Positions 35,325 to 44,214 of a stretch of 64,000 bases of DNA are shown one piece after another. This stretch comes from Nipponacmea schrenckii. Lineage: Eukaryota; Mollusca; Gastropoda; Lottiidae. The notes beneath the pieces are model-generated. The model had not been told where the DNA came from. It did not search any database and saw nothing but the letters and a program-made list of their open reading frames with translations. Made by a program: the position numbers and the translations under genes. Numbering within the stretch: position 1 is the first letter of the stretch; each line of letters starts with the position of its first letter. The stretch spans positions 1,426,001 through 1,490,000 of the forward strand of contig JAUJPP010000011.1 in assembly GCA_030562195.1 (NCBI GenBank), in the 5' to 3' direction.

Positions 35325-35572
35325 ATAGGCTTATTACATTGCCATGTGCTAGCACTACATATAGGCTTATTATATTGAGATGTGTTAGCACTAAATATAG
35401 GCTTATTACATTGAGATGTGTTAGCACTAAATATAGGCTTATTACATTGAGATGTGTTAGCACTAAATATAGGCTTATTACATTGAGATGTGTTAGCACT
35501 TAAAATAGGCTAATTGCATTGAGGCGTGTTTCATTACATTAAAATGTGTTAAAACTTACTTGAGGCTCGTTA
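35325..35572 (+). repeat. 36-bp minisatellite
   Basis: ATAGGC starts at 35325, 35361, 35397, 35433, 35469 and 35505, exactly 36 bp apart, with two decayed copies up to ~35572. The unit contains TTATTACATTGAGATGTG and TTAGCACTAAAT. Being a multiple of three it stays open on the minus strand as a 12-residue repeat, but I see no sign that this is translated. Confidence 0.95.
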
Positions 35573-35574
35573 CA

Positions 35575-35999
35575 TTTAGGGATTTGAAGACGAAATTGAC
35601 GTTCATTAAAAAAATACAACCCGATTTCGAAGCGTTTTGACTAAGTCAAGGGCAAAACGTTAATGAAATTTTTTTCAGTTTAGAACTTGTCCAAGATCTC
35701 ATCACTATAAATGTTCACACCAATTTTCATTCAAATCATATGAAAACTGTTGTCTCTATCGCGTTCACAAGTCTTTTTGGAGGGTTTTTGTCTAGGTCAA
35801 GGGCAATAACTCATGAACCTTTCATCGAAAAATCGTCAATTTCGAACTTGTCGAAGATCACACAAGGATCTCACCAATATAAATGATCACACCAAATTTT
35901 CAGATCCAATGAAAACTGTAGTGTTTATCTTATTCACACACAATATGGAAGAACAGACCGACGGACAATATACGACCCCTTTTTTATGTGAGCGTATTA
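35575..35999 (-). mobile_element. Decayed second-type element (HINE3 relic)
   Basis: The high end has the degraded terminal hairpin TATACGACCCC / GTGAGCGTATT (35969-35998) preceded by GACCGACGGACAA, like HINE2's GACGGCAA. About two diverged ~160-bp repeats remain (AAGTCAAGGGCAAAACG near 35650, AGGTCAAGGGCAATAACTC near 35796). The other end is not recognisable. Confidence 0.65.
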
Positions 36000-36062
36000 A
36001 AAGACAATGAATGAGTGAGAAAATAGTTATTGACGATGGAGCCAGGTAAAACTTTAACTTAC

Positions 36063-36242
36063 GCGAATAAAGAGATCTCAAATTAATCAAATCTTGTTGA
36101 GTATAAACTGAGGCTAAATGTCCCCCATCTTCTTGACATCTTGATTCAGCGTCCTCCCACGGTTTTCTGTGTGAAAAGTATTTTAAACAATATCCTTGGT
36201 CTGGAAATATCGTGTATCCTTTCTCGGAACAATAATTAGAAT
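36063..36242 (-). CDS. C-type lectin-like domain exon (partial gene)
   Basis: On the minus strand an acceptor TATTATTTCAG precedes position 36242 and a donor GTAAGT starts at 36062, giving a 180-base exon open in one frame with phase 1 at both ends, as usual for extracellular modules. The translation has YCSEKGYTIFPDQGYCLKY (19 residues), then WEDAESRCQEDGGHLASV (18). This is the N-terminal half of a C-type lectin fold: first cysteines, the aromatic/YCLKYF strand, the W-x-x-A-x-x-x-C helix and the GGHLASV strand. The WIGL strand and calcium-binding (QPD/EPN, WND) part would lie in another exon, which I do not find in this window; downstream sequence is repeat. It could be a live gene with repeat-filled introns or a lone relic exon. 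Confidence 0.8.
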
Positions 36243-36245
36243 CTG

Positions 36246-36560
36246 AAATAATATATAATATGTTAATTGACCTATGTTATACAAAATTGAACTGAATACT
36301 CGCTTTACAATAGGATTTATAGTACATGTACTTGCTTGGTTTATATACTAAACTCTTTTTTTTGCTGTGTGTGCGCTTGTGTTCTGTTGTAGTTGTTTTG
36401 TAGCTTGTTGGTGATTATTGTCAGTACATCCAAATAGTTGTCTTTACAGCCGAGTGAATTTGGTTCTTTAATCGTGAAAACTAACTTCACATCTTATTTG
36501 TTATTTGTTAAAGAAAAGCTAAAAAAGAATAACAAATAACGAATAACAAAAAACAATATT
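36246..36560. other. Single-copy-looking sequence without a recognised gene
   Basis: AT-rich sequence between the lectin exon and the 36.6-kb open frame. It shares no family A-E landmarks. It has a T-rich/TGTG-rich patch (36355-36410) and short repeats of AACAAATAACGAATAAC near 36520. I see no exon or RNA gene in it. Confidence 0.5.
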
Positions 36561-36643
36561 CAAACTCAAACTCAAACTCAAACTTGTGAACTAAATACCA
36601 GTGTAAGTGTACAAACTGATTTTCCTTTCTGTACTTCAACTGA

Positions 36644-37204
36644 AAATCAAAGTGCGAAGCCGCCATAGAGAAGATGTCAATTGAAATTTTGCGACTCTCG
36701 GATCAAATCAATGACTTAACCAAGAAACTATCTGCGGTCTCAGGTCCGATACCAGTGCCAGTTCCCACTGTTAAACCTACTCAACCTATAAATTTTGATA
36801 AAGTTAATGAACTTATAAAGAAGCAAAACCTTAAGAAGTCAACTAAAGCCATTAAGAAAACTCATGATTTTACAACTCGGCCGATTCAAAGATCCATCGC
36901 GTATGCCGAAACCTTAGTCATTGGAAGTTCTCTCGTGAAGTCCCTTTCTTCGTTACGACTATCAGACAACTTAGGACAATTATGTGTCATCGATACCAAC
37001 AGTGGATCGACAATTAGCGAACTTAAACCGAGATTATTACAATTACTTGGTGAAGCTACGTCTATCAAAAACATTGTGCTCTCTGTCGGAGAAAATGACA
37101 TAAGCAGGAAATTAGCATCTTTTCAACAATGTGTAAATGACTATAAGAATTTATTGAAGGACCTACTAACCCAGCTAACAAAAAAACATTTAAAAACATC
37201 ATAA
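36644..37204 (+). CDS. SGNH/GDSL-hydrolase-like open frame, possible LINE ORF1 fragment
   Basis: The ATG at 36674 opens 176 residues; the frame is open from 36644. Residues 1-25 look coiled-coil (LRLSDQINDLTKKLS), then a proline-rich linker and a lysine-rich stretch. From about residue 80: LVIGSSLVKSL, later VLSVGENDI, then DYKNLLKDLL. These match blocks I and III of SGNH esterases (GDS and GxND), with GSS in place of GDS; the serine is kept, the aspartate is not. Coiled coil plus esterase is the layout of some CR1-like LINE ORF1 proteins. The frame just upstream (36566-36666) encodes QTQTQTQT and SVQTDFPFCTS, so a frameshift near 36665 may have split a longer ORF1. It stops before the C-terminal Asp-His block, so it is probably truncated. 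Confidence 0.55.
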   Translation, partial: KSKCEAAIEKMSIEILRLSDQINDLTKKLSAVSGPIPVPVPTVKPTQPINFDKVNELIKKQNLKKSTKAIKKTHDFTTRPIQRSIAYAETLVIGSSLVKSLSSLRLSDNLGQLCVIDTNSGSTISELKPRLLQLLGEATSIKNIVLSVGENDISRKLASFQQCVNDYKNLLKDLLTQLTKKHLKTS

Positions 37205-37263
37205 AAATGTTTCCAATTAAGCATCGATAACGTTGTGCGAAAAGGTTTTTATGGCGTGATTTT

Positions 37264-37634
37264 GTATGGTTTTAGATACATTTTAAAACATTTTATAAAC
37301 ATGTCTGACAATAAATGTTATAAAATGTTTTAGGGAATATATTTGTAAAACGTTTTATAACATTTCTAGAACCATACAAAATAACCATCGTGAATCATTT
37401 TGTGGAATGTTATAAAAATGTTTTAAGGGAATATATTTGTAAAATGTTTTATAACATTTCTAGAACCATACAAAATAACCTTTGTGAATCATTTTGTGGA
37501 ATGTTATAAAAATGTTTTAAGGAATATATTTGTAATATGTTTTATAACATTTCTAGAACCATACAAAATAACCATCGTGAATCATTTTGTGGAATGTTAT
37601 AAAAATGTTTTAGGGAATATATTTGTAAAATGTT
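37264..37634 (+). repeat. ~93-bp satellite running into the gap
   Basis: ACCATACAAAATAACC starts at 37371, 37465 and 37558 (94 and 93 bp). Units contain TTATAAAAATGTTTTA and TTTTATAACATTT, which are inverted with respect to each other. At least three full copies plus a diverged leading copy; the array is cut by the gap at 37635. Confidence 0.9.
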
Positions 37635-38134
37635 NNNNNNNNNNNNNNNNNNNNNNNNNNNNNNNNNNNNNNNNNNNNNNNNNNNNNNNNNNNNNNNNNN
37701 NNNNNNNNNNNNNNNNNNNNNNNNNNNNNNNNNNNNNNNNNNNNNNNNNNNNNNNNNNNNNNNNNNNNNNNNNNNNNNNNNNNNNNNNNNNNNNNNNNNN
37801 NNNNNNNNNNNNNNNNNNNNNNNNNNNNNNNNNNNNNNNNNNNNNNNNNNNNNNNNNNNNNNNNNNNNNNNNNNNNNNNNNNNNNNNNNNNNNNNNNNNN
37901 NNNNNNNNNNNNNNNNNNNNNNNNNNNNNNNNNNNNNNNNNNNNNNNNNNNNNNNNNNNNNNNNNNNNNNNNNNNNNNNNNNNNNNNNNNNNNNNNNNNN
38001 NNNNNNNNNNNNNNNNNNNNNNNNNNNNNNNNNNNNNNNNNNNNNNNNNNNNNNNNNNNNNNNNNNNNNNNNNNNNNNNNNNNNNNNNNNNNNNNNNNNN
38101 NNNNNNNNNNNNNNNNNNNNNNNNNNNNNNNNNN
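37635..38134. other. Assembly gap, 500 N
   Basis: Left flank is the ~93-bp satellite, right flank is family B in reverse orientation. The left edge of the second array is hidden here. Confidence 0.95.
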
Positions 38135-38228
38135 AGTTATTATTATGGAATTGGATATTATAAATGCAACGTTTCACCCATGCAATAGAAGGGACGCGCA
38201 CTGCCTTGGTACCGTCTAACGGTTCTAG
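38135..38228 (-). mobile_element. Family B element, CTAG-end stub B3
   Basis: Only the last ~94 bases are visible: GGAATTGGATATTATAAATG, the box CGCACTGCC, the stem ACCGT-CTA-ACGGT and CTAG at 38225-38228. The rest lies in the gap. Confidence 0.85.
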
Positions 38229-41200
38229 TTTTTTTTTTTTGTCTCTTTCTGGTCACGCTCCCCAGCCATAACTGCAAATGTCTTACACAATCTGGCGTGA
38301 TATTGTGACGTAATTTAGTGCTCGTTGTTGTTTAAATGTAAAATGACGCATTTTTGTTCTACCGGAAATGACGTAGAACGTCACAAATTTTATTTTTGTT
38401 TACTAACTCACGGCTCGTTTTTTTATCCAATCTGGTTCGGACTTTTTTTATTTACTACTTATAACTTAGATTTACATAATAGCAGTTTAAAAATTTTGAA
38501 ATTTTTACTTTTGTTGCTGACTTTTGAATTTTAAAATTTAACACTTTTTCTAACTTTCGCAATTTTGATTAGATCGAAATCAAAATTTGCAGTTAGATAA
38601 ACATTTTTCTTGTGAAGAAAAATCTGTTTTCAAAATGTCGACATCACTTCCGGTTTCGGCGTCATACGTCGCTAAACTTCGAATTTTCACTTCCGGAATT
38701 CTAAAGATATTTGAATTTTGTTTTTTGCAATTAGTTACTATTAACCCATAATGATTTTATAATTAACAAAAATTGAACCGGAAGTAACAGATCAGTCGCC
38801 ATCATTAAACCACTTACTTTTGTAAAGTGAAAAATTGGGCCTTAGGGGTTAATCGGACAATTGTAATTTTGATGTCTATGAAATCTTCAATCGATTGCTA
38901 ACAATTCTTAGGAAGCCGAATTTTGAATTTCGATTTAGCTTACTTTTCATTTCCGGTTCTTTTTTTTCACTCAGTGCCTAATTTTCCAACGTTCATATAT
39001 CGTGACCTTGACCTTTGGTGACCATGTGACCTGCACAAAAGTTGTTGCCCTTGTCGAGATCTATCCATTGATGTCTTCATTTGTGTTGTGCAATGTCAAC
39101 TTCCGGTTTTACAGCCATTTGAAAATTGCACTTTTTAACTTCGAAGAGCTCTGTCACGTGACCTAATTTACATACGTCAAAATTTCTTTTATGTCCTTAT
39201 TACGCGTAATTTATTCTTTCCAATGGTGTATAACACTTTATATTTTGATCAAAATTGCGCTTTTTAATATTTGAAAATTTTGTTCTTAGTTCTATATTAA
39301 TTGTGCGTGATTTATGAAAAAGCACGTGTTTTTTTGAAGTTACGTCTTATTTTTTCACAAAAATTGGTAGATGAGTAGACAAAAAATTATCATTAAAGAT
39401 TCCGATAAAACATTTTCCGAAATTAGCCGGAAACGTCCGAAAATGACCAAAAAATGTAGAAAATCATAGAAATCGGAATTTTCGGATTAAATTTTTGCAC
39501 AAACTTGCAATTTTATTATTCCACAGAATTAGTACCATCAATATCTTCATTTTGTATGTATGCCGTATATGCAAATTCCTAACCGTTTGATCGCCATCTT
39601 GAAATATGCAAATTATTGGAAAAATACTACTCGTCCGCCATTTTTAATCCTATTTTTTTCAGACTTGTTTTAAAATATAATTTGGATAATTATCTAGGTC
39701 CTCTAGTTGCATATTTTTCAATTTCAAATTTGTCTTTGGACCAGGTCCTGCCAAAGTTTTTCAAAACTGACTTCCGTTTGAAAGTTCATAACTTTTGAAC
39801 TCTACCATATGCATCCTTTTGATCTCAAAACAACATCACCAGAGAGGCACTGGACTGGAATCCCCAAGGGCATAGAAGACAAGGACGACCTTTACATAGC
39901 TTGAAAAGAATAAGACTGAAAGAGCTAGGAAGGATAGGCAAGACCTGGAATGAAGCAAAAAGAACAGCTCATAACAGAGTGAGATGGAGAATGTCTGTAG
40001 CAGCCCTATTCTCCGCAAGGAACGAAGAGGACTAACTTACTAATATGCATCCTTTATTTTTCTGCAAAATCATCTTCATTGGCTAAAGGTTCATATGATA
40101 CCTTGATTTCTAATTTTAGTAAAGAACATTTGGATTAATAGGGATCCAAAAATTGGTAATTTGCATATTTCTCGTATCTTCAGATGGTTATATCTCATGA
40201 ACAAGACTCTTGGCAACATTCTAATTGTTATTTTCATCAGCTTTCTAACAATATCTTTATTTTAGCTATAGACCGAAAACTGATGAACATACGCCTAGTA
40301 GAAAATAAACGATTTTAACATTCATATTTTTTTATATTTAGTTCTATTTAACTTAAAAACAAAATTCGAACAGATTTATAATGTGCAAATTCCCAGCTTT
40401 CAAGCAATATATAAATCAATATGTATAAATAAAAATTCCGAAAAGTTTTAAGAATTAAATTACACTCTAATTAAACAGATATAAATAAACAGGTCATAAA
40501 GTCTGACTGTGTTAATTTCTTATCTTTTGGTCAAGACACAAATTTTGACATTTCCAGTTAAAGTATCACAACCAATCAAAACAAGTCATTAGACTTTGTG
40601 GGCGTGGTTAAGCCCAGATATTTTACATCACTGTGTGTATTTTTCTTTCAATCGAAATAGGGTCTCGGAGGATCAGTCAATATGTGTTATTTTGATGGAC
40701 ATGTATATAGAATCTATAACCGATTGCCGAAATTTATATGGAAACTGATTTTTGAATTTTTAATTTGATTTTGATTTAATTACGATTAAAAATTATAAAA
40801 ACTTCGAAGGTGTATATTGTGACGTTGACCTTTGGCGATCTTTATACCTGTACATGATAGTTCTATCCAATGACATATTAAGCTTTATAGCAAAATGTAA
40901 ACGTTCGATTTATCGGCATTTAAAAATTGCGAATTTTTCCTATAAAACGGTCAATTCACAAATTTTGACATTTCCAGTTGAAGTTTCCAAAACAAGTCAA
41001 TGGACTTTGTGGGCGTGGTTAAGCCCAGATATTTTTACATCACAAACCTTAATGATTGCCAGTCTACAAACAAACTCAAATGTCACGTGTTAAATCATGA
41101 ATAAATCATCTCTCCCAATAATCGCAAAATCAATCTACATTCTATCCTTAAATGACAGCCAGGAGACCAACAAATTTTAAATAGCTCTAAAGCTGCAGAA

Positions 41201-42254
41201 CTGTTACAAACAGGTCTAGTTATTCTTTCCAATGGTGTATAACACTTGCTATTTGATCAAAATTGCACGTTTTAAATTTGCAAATTTTGTAATTTCTTCT
41301 ATACTAACTGTGTGTATTTTTCTTTAAATCGAAATAGGGTCTCGGAAGATAATTCAATTTGTGTTATTTTGATGTACATGTATATAGAATCTATTGCCGA
41401 AATATATATGGAAACCGATTTTTGAATTGTTAGTTTGATTTTGATTTTTTACGTTTAAAAATTAATCCAGTTAAAATGATTCAAAGATATTATATATCTT
41501 AAATAAAAGGAATGATTGTTCATTTCTCGTTGTGGGCGATGTATGATATGGAATATTTGGAAGGAAATGACAACCTTTAGAATTTTAAATGATATTCTCT
41601 TAAGCAAAAATAATTTTCAGTTGAGAGGACTAGTGGTATAAGGGACGGAACTCTATAAAATACTCTCTTAAAGATGTAAAGCCGCGCTGTTAATTTGATG
41701 GCTCTATGTTATACCATGGCAACTTGCCACAAATTGCAGGATCTAATGTTCCTACTACACCTAAATTAAGATTGATAAATAAATAAATAAACAAATTAAA
41801 AGTATCAACGATCTGGAAAGTTAATTTAATCCGAGATCAATTTGTAATCTCAAATAAGGTGTTATGTCCCTTAGACCACAAATTTGTTTTTTCGACGTTT
41901 TGTTTTACACACTAATTAAATAGATATAAATGTTACAAGAAGAGTTAAGAAGATAATGTAACAGGGCAAAAAGTCAAATTGTGTTAATTTCTTATCGTTT
42001 GGTCAAGACAAATTTTGACATTTCCAGTTTAAGAATCGCACCCAATCAAAACAAGTCATTATACTGAGTAGGCGTGGTTACGTTCTATTTTAAATGACAG
42101 CCAGGAGATATAACAAATTCTAAATATCTCGGAAGCTGCACAATTGTTACAAACAGCTCTAGTTATTATTATGGAATTGGATATTATAAATGCAAAGTTT
42201 CACCCATGCAATAGAAGGGACGCGCACTGCCTTGGTACCGTCTAACGGTTCTAG
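38229..42254 (-). mobile_element. Family B element, full-length copy B4
   Basis: Best reference copy of B (4026 bp), with both ends: poly(T) then GTCTCTTTCTGGTCACGC at 38229-38258, and stem ACCGT-CTA-ACGGT plus CTAG at 42251-42254. No Y hairpin precedes its poly(T); it abuts B3's CTAG. It contains the LINE fragment and the internal duplication. Together with B1 it forms an inverted repeat of ~3.7 kb with copies about 20 kb apart. Confidence 0.9.
39841..40035 (+). pseudogene. LINE ORF2 C-terminal fragment inside B4
   Basis: Same 64-codon passenger as in B1 and at the same place in the element, with REALDWNPQGHRRQGRP at the start and SARNEED at the end. Direct repeats ATATGCATCCTTT lie at 39807-39819 and 40043-40055. 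Confidence 0.85.
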
Positions 42255-44056
42255 TTTTTTTTTTTTTTTTTTTGCAGTGTGTTCTATCGAACACACTGCT
42301 TTGTTTTCGTAATTTTTAAAAATTATGATTTTGTAACGAGTAGTCTTCAGCAACTATAATAGTTACAACAACATTTTCAATGCCCTAGATATTCATTTTT
42401 GGTCTATTACTAGATGAATATAAATTGGAACGTTTTTGCTAAACCGGAAGTGCAAAATTAAAAACTGTTCAAAAAACAGAAAATTGGTCATTGAAGGCGC
42501 GTTTTTGCTTCAATTTTGCTCGGGTTTTCAATTTTAAAATCTTGCTCGAATATCTAATATGATAGCATTAAAAAAAATTCGAATTTTGAAATTTCATAGC
42601 ACACATTTTTGACCCGAATTTTGCCAATTTTGGCCAAATTTTCTATTTTCTCGTGTATTTGTCCGATTGATTTGAAATTTATTGTGCTAAAACAGACCAC
42701 AAAAGAAAACAATTTTCCTCAAACAAAAATTTTGCATCACTTCCGGTTTCCACAAAATAAAGGTACAAACTTCCGGTTAGCCCACTCATTAAGTATTGTC
42801 TGAATGTCACCAAAACTTATATTGATAGGTTTCTATCGATATGACTTAAAGAATGAAGGACACTTTTAGGGTAGGAATTGTTGATAGTTTGGCCGCAAAA
42901 TTGATATGACCCACTTTTGTAAAAATCAAAATGGGGCCTTAGGGTTAAATCTGAGTTGTGTAATATTTGTATTTCTGGTAACTACAGTCGATTGCGCAAA
43001 AAAGTATGGGAAGGAATTTTTGAATTTCGATTTTGCTTTTTTGCAATTTCCGGTTGAATTTTTTCAGTAATTGTTAAAAGTTTCAAGGCTCATACCTTGT
43101 GACCTTGACCTTTGAAGACATCGAGGCCTGAATACAAGATATACCTCTTGATCAAATCTATCCAATGGTATGTTCATTTTTGTTCTCCTAAGTTTACTTC
43201 CGGTTTTATAGCTCTCCGAAACTAGTCATAATTCACGTTTCGTTATTAATATCAACCGTTTGATAAGGGAGGTAATTTGATCTTTGTGAAATACATTATA
43301 TTTAAAAAAATGGTTACTCTATTTAATCAAGCCAACTGAAAATTATTCTAATAATTTAAAAATATTGTTAACAAAATACTGCTTATAAAGGTTAGATTCA
43401 ATAAATGTATTTCATATTTATTTTAAAAGGTCTTTTTATTTTTACCACTCATAACTTTTACAAAAAACTTTGATATTGAATTAAGTCTGTTGGAAGGACT
43501 ATACTGAATAAGATCAATCCACTGCGTCTATATCTATATAGATTGGAGAGCAGTGGGTTAACTCTCTTCTAGCTATAGGAAAAAGTAGGCTGTTCAAAAG
43601 TAAATCAAATGTTTGAGGCACAATGAAGAACAACGTCCGAAATAAGGTTACTGATAATATGTTCAATCAAAATCTGCGGATTGGAAGTAAAATACGTCTC
43701 GGTGATATGACTTTGGACCTTTTTTATCCAAAGGTATAGAAAGTCAAAGTTAATGCCATAATTTGATCTCCCACATATTACATTTTTAATAATATTACAA
43801 GAATATTGTAAATTGATTTTTAAACAGCTCTGTCAAAAATGAAAGAAATAGCCATTTTTCATGAAATGAACTTGATTTTCTCTTTCCAGTGATGTATAAC
43901 AATAGCTATTTTGATCATCATTGCGACTTTGTATTTATTTAATTCACATTTACATACCGAATGTTATTTTGTTTTTCATTCTGGATTCAAAATGCAACCT
44001 CTCACCAATGTAAATATTCGCATACACACTGCTCAGTACCGTTCCTACGGTTCTAG
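42255..44056 (-). mobile_element. Family D element, only copy D1
   Basis: Poly(T) at 42255-42274, then its own hairpin Y' at 42275-42300 (arms GCAGTGTGTTC / GAACACACTGC, loop TATC), then the reverse of the constant spacer CGAAAACAAA with one change. The CTAG end (44053-44056) has stem ACCGT-TCCT-ACGGT and the inverted box CACACTGC. Box and hairpin arm carry the same GCAGTGTG change, unlike other families. The body keeps ACTTCCGGTTT, GGGGCCTTAGGG and TGACCTTGACCTTTG. About 43230-43900 matches no other family here. Confidence 0.8.
43519..43556. repeat. Imperfect hairpin inside the D-specific block
   Basis: CCACTGC and GCAGTGG pair across a 24-base loop that itself contains TCTATATAGA. The arms resemble the GCAGTG terminal box, but it is isolated from any element end. 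Confidence 0.5.
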
Positions 44057-44214
44057 TTGTGGGACTTTGCTACCGCAAAGTCCCAGTTTGTTTTCGAAAT
44101 GTCAATTCTTTTTTTTTTGCAGTGCGTTCATTCGAACGCACTGCTTTGTTTTCGAAATGTTTTTTTTTTTTTGCAGTGCGTTCTTCGAACGCACTGCTTT
44201 GTTTTCGAAATGAC
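44057..44214 (-). repeat. X, Y, Y hairpin cluster between D1 and B5
   Basis: X at 44060-44085, Y at 44119-44144 (loop ATTC) and Y at 44173-44197. In CTAG-to-poly(A) order this is B5 - Y - Y - X - D1, the same Y-Y-X order as in the 24.55-kb cluster. Confidence 0.85.

Noticed and set aside
35221..35499. Repeat protein gene in the minisatellite
   Set aside because: A 36-bp period automatically keeps a frame open; there is no start context, flanking exon or composition to support translation.
42609..42803. 64-residue frame in D1
   Set aside because: Single short frame in element sequence with no family match.
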